A stretch of 64,000 nucleotides of DNA from Heliomicrobium gestii (lineage in GTDB: Bacteria > Bacillota > Desulfitobacteriia > Heliobacteriales > Heliobacteriaceae). The stretch lies in contig NZ_WXEX01000009.1 of the NCBI RefSeq assembly GCF_009877435.1, positions 87,518-151,517 of the forward strand, read 5' to 3'. The notes beneath the pieces are model-generated. The model saw only the letters and a list, made by a program, of their open reading frames with translations. It was not told the DNA's origin and ran no database searches. This document shows, in pieces, positions 51,475-61,621 of the stretch. The stretch's first letter is position 1. The number at the start of each line of letters is the position of its first letter. The translations under genes were made by a program, and so were the position numbers.

Positions 51475-53421
51475 ATGTCGAAGCCGAGGCAAAAGGCGAT
51501 CGCTGCCGCTTTGGCCGTGATCGTTCTCACCGGAGCCGGATACGGTTACTATGCCCGCGAATCCGCTGCGCGGGAAAATGCGCAAGCCGTTCAGTACAGC
51601 GCCGTTGAGCGGGGTGACGTAACCGAAACCGTGTCCGCCTCCGGAACGATTCAGACGCCCCAGCAGATCAAACTGAGCTTCACTTCCGGAGGCGGTCGCC
51701 TCACCTCTGTGTCCGTCAAGGTGGGCGACCGTGTCGAGGCCGGACAGGTTGTCGCCACCCTGGACGACGCGAACGCCCGCGCCCAGATGGCCAGCGCCGA
51801 GGCGAACGTGTCTTCCGCCCAGGCGAAGCTCCAGCAGACCCGCCATGGCGCCACTGCAGAGGCGATCGCGGTTCAACAAGCCAATGTGGACAAGGCGAAA
51901 GCCGCCTGGGACGGCGCCATACAGGCCTATGAAAACCAACAGGTGCTCTACAATGACCGCAGCGCCGCCCAGCAGGCCGTCGTCAACGCCCAAAACCAAG
52001 TCGATACGACGGCGATTCAACTGCGGAACGCCCAGGCCGGGCTGGACTCCGCCAAAGCCAAGCTGACCGCCGCCCAGGCCGGTCCGACTGACGCCACATT
52101 GAACGCCGCCCGCATCGCCGTCGATGTGGCGGAACGGCAGCAATCCATCGCCGAGGAACAACTGGACAACGCGCGCAACCAGTTGAATGACGCCTACGGG
52201 ATGCCAGGCCCCGTCGGGCCTGACGGCTTGCCGACCACCAACACCGCTGCCATTCATCAGGCCGAGTCGGCCTACAACCAGGCCCAATCCTCCTACAACC
52301 AGTCCAAAGTCAGCCTCGCTAACGCGCAAAAGCAATTGGCTGATCTGCAAGCCGGACCAGACAAGAATGTCCTCGCCCAGATGGAGGCGGCTGTCAACCA
52401 GGCTCAGGCAACGGCCGATCAGGCCCAGGCCAGCCACAATGCAGCCAAACAGGCGTTGACATATGGGCAACAAAACTATGAAAACCGCAATCAGGCCAAG
52501 GCTCAACTGGATCAGGTAAAAAACAGCCTGGATCAAGCGGAAGCCGCCTACCATGCGACTGTGGCCCAGATGAATCAGACCCTGGCGCCGCCGGACAGCG
52601 CGGCGATCACCGCCGCCCAGGCGACCGTTGCCCAAGCGGTGGCGTCCCTTCGCCAGCAACAAGTGGCGCTGAATAACTTGAAACTGACGGCGCCCATCGA
52701 CGCCATCGTCGCCCAGGTGAACGGCAACGTCGGTGAACTTCCCGCCGCTGCATCGCCCCTCGTCGTTCTCAACGACGCCAACGGCGACAACCTGCAGGTG
52801 ATGGCGCAGATCAGCCAGAGCGATGTGGGGAAAATCCAGGGGGGGCAGGCGGCAACCTTTACCGTGTCGACCTACCCGGAGAAAACCTTTACCGGCAATG
52901 TGCTTATGGTCTATCCGGAAGCCACCACTACCAATGGCGTCACCAGCTACAATGTGCAACTCACTGTAGACAACCGGGAAGGTCTCCTCAAACCGGGCAT
53001 GACTACCAGCGCCACCATCACGACGGGAACCCGCCAGAATGTCATCTTCGTTCCTGCCCAGGCGCTGAAAGAGCAAAACGGCGTCACCGGCGTCTATGTC
53101 GCACCCGACAGTGTTGCAGGCGCGCAAGGGACGAAGAGCGAAGGAACGGCCCAACCGGAGCAGGCGGCTCAAACTGCGCCGTCGGGAAACGCCGCCGGCG
53201 CCACAAACGCCCGCACAGCGAAAAGCGCGGCGCCGGTCTTCCGTCCTGTCGTCACGGGCCTCTTTTCCACCGACCGTGTTGAGATCGTCTCCGGCCTCAG
53301 CGAAGGTGAGCGTTACACCCTCTCCATCGCATCGACCGAGAAAAAAGCATCGACCAGCCCCTTTAACTTCGGCGCGCCGAAGGCCGGCGCTGGCGCCGTC
53401 AAAACCGGGGGAGGGAAGTAA
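51475..53421 (+). CDS. Efflux periplasmic-adaptor (MacA/HlyD-type) protein with an extended coiled coil
   Basis: 648 residues, longer than usual MacA proteins (~370-400). The ATG at 51475 has AAGGAG upstream and opens a membrane anchor ([20 protein letters not shown]). The lipoyl half [48 protein letters not shown] (~53-100) is followed by a ~330-residue Gln/Ala-rich helical hairpin with several AQ-rich repeats. The second lipoyl half is [33 protein letters not shown], followed by beta-barrel domains ([40 protein letters not shown]). The last ~70 residues are low complexity. It links the MacB-like transporter to the cell wall space. Confidence 0.88.
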   Translation: MSKPRQKAIAAALAVIVLTGAGYGYYARESAARENAQAVQYSAVERGDVTETVSASGTIQTPQQIKLSFTSGGGRLTSVSVKVGDRVEAGQVVATLDDANARAQMASAEANVSSAQAKLQQTRHGATAEAIAVQQANVDKAKAAWDGAIQAYENQQVLYNDRSAAQQAVVNAQNQVDTTAIQLRNAQAGLDSAKAKLTAAQAGPTDATLNAARIAVDVAERQQSIAEEQLDNARNQLNDAYGMPGPVGPDGLPTTNTAAIHQAESAYNQAQSSYNQSKVSLANAQKQLADLQAGPDKNVLAQMEAAVNQAQATADQAQASHNAAKQALTYGQQNYENRNQAKAQLDQVKNSLDQAEAAYHATVAQMNQTLAPPDSAAITAAQATVAQAVASLRQQQVALNNLKLTAPIDAIVAQVNGNVGELPAAASPLVVLNDANGDNLQVMAQISQSDVGKIQGGQAATFTVSTYPEKTFTGNVLMVYPEATTTNGVTSYNVQLTVDNREGLLKPGMTTSATITTGTRQNVIFVPAQALKEQNGVTGVYVAPDSVAGAQGTKSEGTAQPEQAAQTAPSGNAAGATNARTAKSAAPVFRPVVTGLFSTDRVEIVSGLSEGERYTLSIASTEKKASTSPFNFGAPKAGAGAVKTGGGK

Positions 53422-53423
53422 CC

Positions 53424-54143
53424 ATGAACCCGGTCATCTCACTCCAGGACATTGAAAAACACTACCGGATCGGCGACCAGGAGATCCGGGCATTGCGCGG
53501 TGTCAGCCTGGAGATCCATGAGGGTGAGTTTGTCGCCATCATGGGCCCCTCCGGCTCAGGCAAATCGACGATGATGAATGTCATCGGCTGCCTGGACAAG
53601 CCGTCACAAGGGGAATACTACCTGGACGGTCAAGCGGTCTCCAAGGCCTCTGACGACGAGTTGGCCCACATCCGCAACCACAAGATCGGCTTTATCTTCC
53701 AGAGCTTCAACCTGCTGGCCCGTACGGAAGCCGTGGAGAATGTGGAACTGCCCATGCTCTACGCCGGCGTCAACGCCAAAGAGCGGCGCCGGCGGGCGCT
53801 GGCTGCGTTGGAAGCGGTTGGCCTCGCCAACCGGATTCACAACAAACCGAACGAACTCTCGGGCGGTCAGCAACAGCGGGTCTCCATCGCCCGCGCCCTC
53901 GCCAACGACCCGGTCATCCTGTTGGCCGACGAGCCGACGGGCGCCTTGGATTCCAAGACAACCACCGAGATCCTGAGCATCTTTCAGCAACTGAATGACG
54001 CCGGCAAAACGATCATCGTCGTCACCCACGAGGTGGAAGTGGCTGAACATGCCAAGCGGGTTGTTCGGTTCCTTGACGGACAGATCATTGAAGACAGCCC
54101 TGTCGTCCAACGGCGATTGGCCAGCGGCGGGGAGGTGGCCTAG
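53424..54143 (+). CDS. macB: ABC transporter ATP-binding protein, MacB/LolD type
   Basis: 239 residues, start ATG 2 bases after the adaptor stop with GGGAGGGAAG upstream. Walker [31 protein letters not shown] (~37-66), Q-loop [12 protein letters not shown], signature [37 protein letters not shown], and His switch [19 protein letters not shown]. This is the stand-alone ATPase form of MacB, as in Gram-positive peptide/antibiotic exporters. Stop and the next start are 1 base apart. Confidence 0.94.
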   Translation: MNPVISLQDIEKHYRIGDQEIRALRGVSLEIHEGEFVAIMGPSGSGKSTMMNVIGCLDKPSQGEYYLDGQAVSKASDDELAHIRNHKIGFIFQSFNLLARTEAVENVELPMLYAGVNAKERRRRALAALEAVGLANRIHNKPNELSGGQQQRVSIARALANDPVILLADEPTGALDSKTTTEILSIFQQLNDAGKTIIVVTHEVEVAEHAKRVVRFLDGQIIEDSPVVQRRLASGGEVA

Positions 54144-54144
54144 C

Positions 54145-55362
54145 GTGAATATCAGCGAGACGCTTCGCCTGGCTTTTCGCAGTGTCAAGGTCAACAAAAT
54201 GCGCTCTTTCTTGACAGCGCTGGGGATCATCATCGGCGTTTCTGCTGTGATCACCCTCGTCGCCATTGGTCAAGGCGCATCGAGCAGCATTACTGATCAG
54301 ATCCAGGGCCTTGGCAGCAACCTCTTGATCGTCACTCCCGGCCAAGCCTCCCAGGGCGGCGTTCGCATGGGCGCCGGCACCTTGAACACCCTGACGCCGG
54401 AGGATGTCAACGCCATCGCCAAGGTCCGCACCGTGTCCGCCGTCGCCCCGAGCGTGACCAAACAGGCGCAACTGGTCTACCGCAACCAGAACATGGCCGC
54501 CTCGGTAGAGGGAACCAGCGCCGACTACCCCCGCGTCCGCACCATTGATCTCCAGGCGGGACGATTTTTCAACAAATACGAAGCCCAGGGGCAGGCCAAT
54601 GTGGCCATCGTCGGCGCGAACGTGGTGGAAAACCTTTTCGGAGATCACAGTGCCAACGTGATCGGCCAGAAAATCGAGATCAAGCAGATTCCCTTCACCA
54701 TCGTCGGCGTCCTGGCGAGCCAGGGCGGCGCCGGTATGACCAACAACGACGACAAGGTCTTCGTCCCCGTGACGACGGCCATGAACCGTCTCTTCGGACT
54801 GACCAAGGTCAACACCATCTATGTGTCCGCTCAATCGACCGATGCCATCGACCAGGCCCAGGCCGATGTGACCTCAACCCTGCGCATCCAGCACAACCTC
54901 TCGGCCAAAGAGGACAACGATTTCTCCATCACCTCTCAGGCGCAGATCCTCAACACCGCCCAGGGGATCACCGGCATCATGACCTCCCTGCTGGCCGGCA
55001 TCGCCGCCATCTCCCTGATCGTCGGCGGCATCGGCATCATGAACATCATGCTCGTGTCAGTGACAGAACGCACCCGTGAGATCGGCATCCGCAAAGCCAT
55101 CGGCGCTACCCGCGGCGTCATCCTCCGCCAGTTTCTCATCGAGTCCATCGTCCTCAGCCTCGCCGGCGGCATCATCGGCATCCTCATCGGCGTCGGCGGT
55201 TCCCAATTGATCGGCAGTATCACCGCCCTGACGACCAAAGTAACCCTCACGCCGGTGCTTTTTTCCTTCTTTTTCTCCATGCTCGTCGGTGTCGTCTTTG
55301 GCGTGTACCCGGCCCGGAAGGCGGCGAGTCTGAATCCGATCGATGCATTGCGGTATGAGTAG
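54145..55362 (+). CDS. MacB-type ABC permease (FtsX-like)
   Basis: 405 residues from GTG 54145 with GGGGAGGTGG upstream. MacB core topology: first helix NKMRSFLTALGIIIGVSAVITLVAIGQGASSSITDQIQGLGSNLLIVTPGQ (~15-65), a ~220-residue extracytoplasmic domain, then three helices with the FtsX signature ISLIVGGIGIMNIMLVSVTERTREIGIRKAIGATRGVILRQFLIESIVLSLAGGIIGILIG and VFGVYPARKAASLNPIDALRYE at the end. It couples ATP use to mechanical movement that exports substrates through the adaptor. Substrate unknown. Confidence 0.93.
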   Translation: MNISETLRLAFRSVKVNKMRSFLTALGIIIGVSAVITLVAIGQGASSSITDQIQGLGSNLLIVTPGQASQGGVRMGAGTLNTLTPEDVNAIAKVRTVSAVAPSVTKQAQLVYRNQNMAASVEGTSADYPRVRTIDLQAGRFFNKYEAQGQANVAIVGANVVENLFGDHSANVIGQKIEIKQIPFTIVGVLASQGGAGMTNNDDKVFVPVTTAMNRLFGLTKVNTIYVSAQSTDAIDQAQADVTSTLRIQHNLSAKEDNDFSITSQAQILNTAQGITGIMTSLLAGIAAISLIVGGIGIMNIMLVSVTERTREIGIRKAIGATRGVILRQFLIESIVLSLAGGIIGILIGVGGSQLIGSITALTTKVTLTPVLFSFFFSMLVGVVFGVYPARKAASLNPIDALRYE

Positions 55363-55382
55363 GGAAGACTTTACGTAACCAT

Positions 55383-55413
55383 ATGCCCTGTTCTCAATAT
55401 GAGGGCAGGGCAT
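55383..55413 (+). terminator. Weak terminator after the efflux operon
   Basis: ATGCCCTG (55383-55390) pairs with CAGGGCAT (55406-55413), followed by TCAAACATTT; no strong T tract. Confidence 0.5.
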
Positions 55414-55624
55414 TCAAACATTTAAAAGAGGTATCGATAGTGTAGATTTTGGTTGAAAAGCATTGATAGATAATTTATGATATTGTCATAACATTCACAA
55501 ATGCGTTTACTTAGGCAGAAATTTTCGCGGTTTCTTTTGCGGTGAGACGTAGTGGTTATCTCTAAGATACGTAAAAGACGTAAGGTCGTGATGCTGTAAT
55601 TTATTGTAAGGTGGGGAAGTTGAC

Positions 55625-56671
55625 ATGAAGGAATTAAAACATTCAACAGAAGACTTCAACGATTTAAGCAAGGTAAAGATTAGCGAAGTAATCGACATTG
55701 ATTTTTTGCAAAAGTTTCAAGATGATTTTGCCACTGGCATCGGATTGGCGAGCGTTACCGTTGATTTGGAAGGAAAGCCGGTCACTGAGCCAAGCCGGTA
55801 TACTCGTTTTTGTATGGATTTTACCCATTCCACGGAGGTCGGAGATAAACGATGCGCTGAATCGCACCGCAAAGGTGGAGAAGAGGCTGCGAGAACGGGA
55901 AAGCCCTATATCTACGAATGCCATGCCGGTTTGATTGATTTTGCCGTCCCTATCATGCTGGAAGGCAGACAAATCGGCACGATCTTGGGTGGACAGATTC
56001 TCTCCCATTCGCCGGAGTTGGACAAATACGAGAGGATCGCCAAGGAAATCGGCGTGAAGTCAGAATCTTATGTTGAAGCTGTCAAAGAAGTGAAAACACT
56101 GACCGTTGAACGAATTGAAGCAGCCGCGAACGTCTTATGGACGGTGGCGAACAATATGACAAAGACATGGTATGACCAACACAAACTGGGTGGTATGGCG
56201 CGGATGTTGAACGACAATATCACCCAGATGTCGGCGACGATGGAGCAAATGACTGCCTCCGCCTCAGAAGTGAGCGACAATCAAGTAAAGCTGAACGAGG
56301 AAATTCAATCGGTGAGCAGTTTGACGGAAAAAATCGACGAGGTTATTGATTTTATCAAAGAAATAGCCGATGAAACACGGCTTCTGGGATTAAATGCCGC
56401 CATTGAAGCTGCCAAGGCGGGAGATGCAGGGCTCGGCTTCGGTGTCGTCGCTCAAGAGATCCGCAAACTGTCGAATGATTCCAAGCAAACAGTCAATCGG
56501 ATTAAGGAATTTACATTGGAGATAAAAAAAACTGTCGCCCATACGGTCAAGATGGGAAACGCTACGACAACGGCAACACAACAACAAGCAGCTGCCATCG
56601 AAGAAGTGACCGCGAATCTCCAAGACATTACATCCCTTTCCGATAGCCTTGAGACGCTGGCCTCAAACTAA
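55625..56671 (+). CDS. Soluble chemoreceptor with PocR-type sensor domain
   Basis: 348 residues; start ATG after GGTGGGGAAG. No membrane helix. Residues ~18-170 form a PocR ligand-binding domain: [101 protein letters not shown], with the Cys/His set (FC, RCxxSH, ECHAG) typical of PocR. The rest is an MCP signalling hairpin ([47 protein letters not shown]). PocR domains bind small diols or similar metabolites. Base composition is visibly richer in A/T than the flanks. Its CheW follows 33 bases later. Confidence 0.87.
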   Translation: MKELKHSTEDFNDLSKVKISEVIDIDFLQKFQDDFATGIGLASVTVDLEGKPVTEPSRYTRFCMDFTHSTEVGDKRCAESHRKGGEEAARTGKPYIYECHAGLIDFAVPIMLEGRQIGTILGGQILSHSPELDKYERIAKEIGVKSESYVEAVKEVKTLTVERIEAAANVLWTVANNMTKTWYDQHKLGGMARMLNDNITQMSATMEQMTASASEVSDNQVKLNEEIQSVSSLTEKIDEVIDFIKEIADETRLLGLNAAIEAAKAGDAGLGFGVVAQEIRKLSNDSKQTVNRIKEFTLEIKKTVAHTVKMGNATTTATQQQAAAIEEVTANLQDITSLSDSLETLASN

Positions 56672-56704
56672 CGATTACTTTATTGTGCGAAGAAGGTGAA
56701 GCAG

Positions 56705-57178
56705 ATGGCGGTTTCTCAGTTAGTAACCTTCGAGTTATGCGAAGAGGAATTTGCAATTGACATTGAGGTCGTGAACGGAATTGTCAAGCGTAAAAACTAC
56801 ACCATTGTCAAGCTTCCCATCGCGTCGAACGGCCTGGAAGGACTCATCAATCTCCGGGGCAAGGCTGTCCCCGTTTACAATACGAGGAAACGGTTTCACT
56901 ACCAGGATTCCCATGTGAACGAAGATAGCAAAATTATTGTGCTGAACTATAACGGATCCCTCGTCGGTTTTATTGTTGATGATGTGACAGATATTTTTAA
57001 GTTGAGAGATGAGGATTTTGAACCGATTCCCCAAAGCATCACTCATAATTGTGAAGGCTATATCAAGGGCGTTGGGAAAAATAATGATCAAATCATTATC
57101 ATCCTCGATTTAATCAAAGCATTGTCTGACACGGAGAAGAAACAACTTCAATCCCTTCCCGGCGCGACGATAGCCTAA
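56705..57178 (+). CDS. cheW: CheW-type chemotaxis coupling protein
   Basis: 157 residues; ATG 56705 chosen because GAAGGTG precedes it, while a GTG at 56696 is also in frame. The CheW fold is clear: QLVTFELCEEEFAIDIEVVNGIVKRKNYTIVKLPIASNGLEGLINLRGKAVPVYNTRKRF... GFIVDDVTDIFKLRDEDFEPIPQ... YIKGVGKNNDQIIIILDLIKAL. It couples receptors to the CheA kinase. Encoded right after the PocR receptor, so it may be a dedicated partner of that receptor; its DNA shares the relatively AT-rich composition. Confidence 0.93.
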   Translation: MAVSQLVTFELCEEEFAIDIEVVNGIVKRKNYTIVKLPIASNGLEGLINLRGKAVPVYNTRKRFHYQDSHVNEDSKIIVLNYNGSLVGFIVDDVTDIFKLRDEDFEPIPQSITHNCEGYIKGVGKNNDQIIIILDLIKALSDTEKKQLQSLPGATIA

Positions 57179-57227
57179 AAAGTTTTTGAATGGCAGAGCC
57201 TATGAATATCTGAACAAAAACGAAATC

Positions 57228-57264
57228 AAAAAGCGTCCGGTCTCTCATGGCCGAACGCTTTTTC
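57228..57264 (+). terminator. Terminator after cheW
   Basis: AAAAAGCGTCCGG (57228-57240) pairs with CCGAACGCTTTTT (57251-57263); also useful for the converging chemoreceptor gene. Confidence 0.88.
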
Positions 57265-57304
57265 CGTTTAAATTCAGATGCAAAATTTGAACGCTGGCAG
57301 GGGA

Positions 57305-59284
57305 CTAGATATGAAACCGCTGCACCGACGCCTGCAACTGTTCGGCAAGGCGGGCCAAACTCTCACTGGAGACAGCGATCTGATCCATCGAAGCCGATTG
57401 CTCCTCTGTAGAGGCGGCGGCGTTCTGGGTTTGTCCCGTCGTATCGCGGACAATAGCCTGGATCCGCTCCATCTGGTTGACGATCTCCTGGCCGCCTGTT
57501 GAGACCTGTTGAACCGAGAGGGAGATCTCGCGGAACTGAGTTTCCACCCCGTCGATCAGGTTCTCGACGATGCCAAACTCCCGTCCAGCGGCTTGGGCGA
57601 CTCTCGTTCCCGAATGAACCTCATTGATCCCGACAGACATGGCCTTTACGGAGGCTTCCGTCTCTTTTTGAATCGTGTGGATCAGCTTGATGATCTGCTG
57701 GGTCGACGACCTCGACTCCTCGGCCAATTTGCGCACCTCTTCCGCGACAACGGCGAAGCCCCGTCCCATGTCACCGGCATGGGCAGCTTCGATCGCCGCG
57801 TTGAGGGCGAGAAGATTCGTTTGCTCGGCGATGTTGCGGATCGCTTCGACGATGGCGTTGATCTCCTGGGAGCGCTCGTTCAATTTGGACACCATCTCGC
57901 CTGATTGGGTAACCGTGTTTTCGATCCGGTGCATCTGGTTGATGACTGCTTTTACCGCCCGGCTGCCTTTTTTGGCGGCGCCGGTTGATTTTTCCGCCGC
58001 CTCTTCCACTGCTTTTGCACGGTTGGCCACAGACTGAATCTCTTCGGCAACCGTGCTGGCGACGCTCGTCGTCGAGGACACGGAATTGAACTGTTCGTCG
58101 GCGCCTGTGGCGATGGCGCTGATCGATTCCGCCACCTGGTTGGCCGCTGCCGAGGACTGCTGTGCGCTGGCCGTCAGTTCTTGGGCCGATGCGGCAACGG
58201 TTTGGGTTAGGTCGGAGACATCCCGCACAAGCCGCCGGAGGTGGTCCGCCATGGCGCAGAGGTGAAGGTTCAGCGACTGCATTTCCGTTGTCTTTGATTG
58301 ATGCAACTGGCTGGCGTCGACAGAGAGATTGCCCTCAGAAACCGCTTTGAGCGCCGCAGAAAGTTTGCGAAGGAAGGCGGTAAAGTCGTTGGTGACGACG
58401 ATGATGATCAGGGTCAGCAGGGCGACGGTGGTCAACCCAAGCATCACGTCGCGAGCAGCCAGCGCATCGATGGGAGCAAAGAGTTCTTTAACAGGAACAG
58501 AAGTGACAATCGACCAACCGGACGTTGGAAGGGGAAAGGAGGAATAGAATTTGTCAACACCTTGAAAGGTCCGCTGCGCAAATGTGGGCTCTCCGCTAAG
58601 AAACCCCTTTGTCGCCTCTGCCAGAGCGCCCCCCTCTACCTCATACAGGTTGTCGGTGTGTTTTAACGAAGGGTGGGAAATCATAAAGCCTTTTCTATCG
58701 ATCACAACACAATAGCCGCTTTGTCCTACTGTGTTGTCACTGAGCAAAGCGGAGATGGCCTCCAAATCCAAGTCTGCCGATACAACGCCGATCATCTGGT
58801 TTCCGGTGGTGATCGGCTTGACGATGCTGACGACGGTTTTTTTCGTTTTTACATCGTCATAGAGGTCTGTGTAGCTGATTCCCTGCCGGTTGATGCCGGC
58901 TTGGTAAGCGGCCTGTTGCCGTGGGTCGAGACCGGGCGGGGGCGTCCAACCGGAGGCGCTTAAAAATCGCCCATCTGCATAGGTAACGGTCAGATCCACC
59001 ATGCCAGGGTGGAGTTGGCGCAGTTTTTCCAAGTTTCGGCGCTGCTCTTCCGGGGTGATGCCGCTGCTGCCGTATGACTCAGCCAACGCGGAGACAATCG
59101 ATTGTTTGTCCTGCAACCAACCTTCCAACTCGTGCTTGCTGTATTCCGTTGTCTTGGATACGGTCTGTTGAATCTGATGATGCAAGGCATCCTTGGCGCC
59201 CCAGTAGGAGGAGGCGCTGATCAGACAAATCCCGATGATCACAGGCAGTACAATAGATAATAGCAACCGTGTCCGTAGCCCCAT
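57305..59284 (-). CDS. Methyl-accepting chemotaxis protein with dCache sensor
   Basis: 659 residues from ATG 59284, with AGAGGAGC upstream and a membrane helix right after ([22 protein letters not shown]). Extracellular dCache_1 region ~30-280: [57 protein letters not shown] and [20 protein letters not shown]. Second helix [18 protein letters not shown], a HAMP-like segment ([17 protein letters not shown]), then the signalling region with tip [50 protein letters not shown]. Usual amino-acid or organic-acid type receptors have this sensor. Divergent from the GGDEF/EAL gene. Confidence 0.93.
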   Translation of the reverse strand: MGLRTRLLLSIVLPVIIGICLISASSYWGAKDALHHQIQQTVSKTTEYSKHELEGWLQDKQSIVSALAESYGSSGITPEEQRRNLEKLRQLHPGMVDLTVTYADGRFLSASGWTPPPGLDPRQQAAYQAGINRQGISYTDLYDDVKTKKTVVSIVKPITTGNQMIGVVSADLDLEAISALLSDNTVGQSGYCVVIDRKGFMISHPSLKHTDNLYEVEGGALAEATKGFLSGEPTFAQRTFQGVDKFYSSFPLPTSGWSIVTSVPVKELFAPIDALAARDVMLGLTTVALLTLIIIVVTNDFTAFLRKLSAALKAVSEGNLSVDASQLHQSKTTEMQSLNLHLCAMADHLRRLVRDVSDLTQTVAASAQELTASAQQSSAAANQVAESISAIATGADEQFNSVSSTTSVASTVAEEIQSVANRAKAVEEAAEKSTGAAKKGSRAVKAVINQMHRIENTVTQSGEMVSKLNERSQEINAIVEAIRNIAEQTNLLALNAAIEAAHAGDMGRGFAVVAEEVRKLAEESRSSTQQIIKLIHTIQKETEASVKAMSVGINEVHSGTRVAQAAGREFGIVENLIDGVETQFREISLSVQQVSTGGQEIVNQMERIQAIVRDTTGQTQNAAASTEEQSASMDQIAVSSESLARLAEQLQASVQRFHI

Positions 59285-59655
59285 AATCACTGCTCCTCTA
59301 AAACGTTCTTCATGAATAGATGCGTTCCTCCACTGGATGTCAGGATCCCGATCAGAGACAGAACGGTTCCACCACAATATATTGACATTTTTTACTCGAA
59401 GGTTCGACAAAAGATACCTAGAACCCTGCCTAAAAAAAAGGTATTTTAATAATCTATTGTATAGAATATTTGTAGGCTTTTTCGAACAAAAACATAGTCA
59501 AAACCTATTGTGTATGGTACGCTTTCAGTAGTCTTTTACGCTCCTTGTACTAGCCTTTTATTTGCCTTTTTTCCTTGCCGAGTCAGCCCTCTACCCCCCG
59601 TGTCGAGAGCGAAAAATCAGTGACAGATAAATACATCAGCAGGGGGATGATCCGC
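59285..59655. other. Divergent intergenic region
   Basis: No gene seen. AT-rich from 59380 to 59530 and likely holds promoters of both divergent genes; a TTGACA at 59383 lacks a good -10 element at the right distance. Confidence 0.45.
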
Positions 59656-61377
59656 ATGATGGAAACGAAAGAGTGTAAGTGCAGCAGCGGTTGGCTTCCA
59701 TTTGCGGAAGAAGAACTGCGGGCCATAGAAGAAAGCACCGTTGACGCTATTTTTTCTTGTTCGCTGGACGGAGTGATTACCCGGATTACACCCAGCGCAT
59801 CCAGACGCAACGACACTTTGGAGCCTCTTTTGGGGCACTCGATCCACGAAGTCGTTCACCCGGAAGACTTGTCTGCTGTTAAGTCGTTTATCAGCAAGGT
59901 ACAGCGCTTGGGCACGGTCCGGCCTGGTCCCGAATTTCGGTTGCGACAGCCCGATGGCGGATGGCGATGGTATAGCACCAACGCCGCTTTGGTTTGCGGC
60001 GTCGATGGAGAACCGCTCTACATCACTGGTGTAGCGAGGGATTTAAGTGAACAGAAAGAGACGGAAAAGCACCTAAAGCACCTGGCTACCCATGATTACC
60101 TGACCGGTATCCCCAACCGCTATCACTTTGATGGCGCCCTTTCCCGGGCGCGACGACTGGCCAAGGAAGGAACTGTCAGTTCTCTGCTGCTGATTGATGT
60201 CGATAAATTCAATCTCGTCAATGACCTGCTCGATTTTGACATGGGTGACCGTTTGCTTACCAACCTGTCGCGGCTGTTAAAGAGCCAGATCCATCGCGAC
60301 GATGTGCTGGCGCGCCTGAGCGGTGATGAATTCGGCCTTCTTCTCCATGGTATCAGTGAAGCGGAAGCGGAACAGGTGGCGTTGAACCTCTGCCACATCG
60401 TCAAAGCTCGTGATCTTTGTCCTGTATTGGAAGGCTGTGACCTCCGTTTCACCGTTAGTATCGGCGTTGCCGAGATCAACGGTCACCAGGATGCCCGTCA
60501 GGTTTTAAGCCGGGCTGGCGCGGCCTTGCACCTGGCGAAAACAGCGGGGCGTAGTCAGGTCGTCGTTGCTTTTGCCAATGAGCGAATGTTTTCCCGCCTT
60601 GAAGAGACGAGTCGTTTGATACAAATCGTCCGCGGCGCTGACCGGGAGGGGCGTTTCCAACTCTTTTTTATGCCCGTCGTGCGTTGTTCCGATGGCGCGA
60701 TCGAGCATTATGAGGCACTGTTGCGGTTGCGCGACGGAGCGGGAAAACTGATTTCACCGGCCACATTTATCCCTGTGGCAGAGAGTTTTGGATTGATGAC
60801 CGACATTGAGCGTTGGGTTGTCACCGAAGCGATCCGGTTTTTAGAGAAGAATCCCCAGTTGCGTCTCTATGTCAATCTCTCTGGCGAAAGCCTCGGCGAT
60901 AAAGAGGTCTTGAATTTTATCGAAGAGATGGTTCAGAACAAACCGGCGATCCACGGGCGGCTCGGCTTTGAAATCACGGAGACAGCGGCCATCCGGGATC
61001 TTATGTCGGCGGAACACTGGGTTCAGAAGCTGCGTGGCTTGGGCTGCCGTTTTGCCCTTGATGACTTTGGCAGCGGCTATTCCTCGATCGCCTATCTGAG
61101 CAAACTGCCGGTAGATTTTATCAAGATCGATGGTTCTTTCGTCCGTTCCATCGATCAGGACCCGGAACGCTGCGCCCTCGTCAAAGGGATCAATCAACTG
61201 GTCCATTCCCTCGGGAAGATGGCCATCGGCGAGTACGTGGAAAATGACCGCATCTGGCAACTCATCCGTGAGATCGGGATCGAGTATGGTCAGGGATTTT
61301 ACCTGGGCGAACCCTCGCCGTTGTTGCAAGACAACCTATGCGAGTCCACCGTAACTAAAATGAGTCCTTCAAAATAA
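59656..61377 (+). CDS. PAS-GGDEF-EAL protein (cyclic-di-GMP turnover)
   Basis: 573 residues from ATG 59656, 9 bases after AGGGGG. No membrane helix. The PAS/PAC sensor covers ~20-135 (VDAIFSCSLDGVITRITPSAS... GEPLYITGVARDLSEQKE). GGDEF domain ~145-300: motif RLSGDEFGLLL, i.e. SGDEF, a permitted variant, with DKFNLVNDLLDFDMGD. EAL domain ~320-560: HYEALLRLRD, VNLSGESLGD, FEITETAAIRD, ALDDFGSGYSSIAYLSKLPVDFIKIDGSF, GEYVENDR and YGQGFYLGEP, so all metal and catalytic residues of c-di-GMP phosphodiesterases appear present. It could make or degrade c-di-GMP; the complete EAL set favours phosphodiesterase activity under PAS control. Confidence 0.92.
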   Translation: MMETKECKCSSGWLPFAEEELRAIEESTVDAIFSCSLDGVITRITPSASRRNDTLEPLLGHSIHEVVHPEDLSAVKSFISKVQRLGTVRPGPEFRLRQPDGGWRWYSTNAALVCGVDGEPLYITGVARDLSEQKETEKHLKHLATHDYLTGIPNRYHFDGALSRARRLAKEGTVSSLLLIDVDKFNLVNDLLDFDMGDRLLTNLSRLLKSQIHRDDVLARLSGDEFGLLLHGISEAEAEQVALNLCHIVKARDLCPVLEGCDLRFTVSIGVAEINGHQDARQVLSRAGAALHLAKTAGRSQVVVAFANERMFSRLEETSRLIQIVRGADREGRFQLFFMPVVRCSDGAIEHYEALLRLRDGAGKLISPATFIPVAESFGLMTDIERWVVTEAIRFLEKNPQLRLYVNLSGESLGDKEVLNFIEEMVQNKPAIHGRLGFEITETAAIRDLMSAEHWVQKLRGLGCRFALDDFGSGYSSIAYLSKLPVDFIKIDGSFVRSIDQDPERCALVKGINQLVHSLGKMAIGEYVENDRIWQLIREIGIEYGQGFYLGEPSPLLQDNLCESTVTKMSPSK

Positions 61378-61397
61378 GGATTTATAGGGGCAACCCA

Positions 61398-61440
61398 AAA
61401 GACCCGCCGCTATCCGGGAGGATTACGGCGGGTCTTTCTC
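61398..61440 (+). terminator. Terminator after the GGDEF/EAL gene
   Basis: AAAGACCCGCCG (61398-61409) pairs with CGGCGGGTCTTT (61426-61437), then CTC; a stable hairpin 20 bases after the stop. Confidence 0.82.
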
Positions 61441-61621
61441 TTCATTCGCCCTCGCGTAGGGTGCTTGAAAAAGCTGTGCATGAAGGATCTTGAGCGGTGG
61501 AACAGAATAAAGGAAGGTATGGAACTGAAAGGGAGACGCCCATAATGGGGAACCGGCCACGATGGGGAACCACAGGGGACATCCCTCAACGTGAAGCCAA
61601 CGACAGAATGGAGCAATGGTC

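Noticed and set aside
59383..59425. TTGACA as a promoter for the GGDEF/EAL gene
   Set aside because: The nearest -10-like hexamer is about 25 bases away, outside the usual spacing, and the start codon is far downstream.
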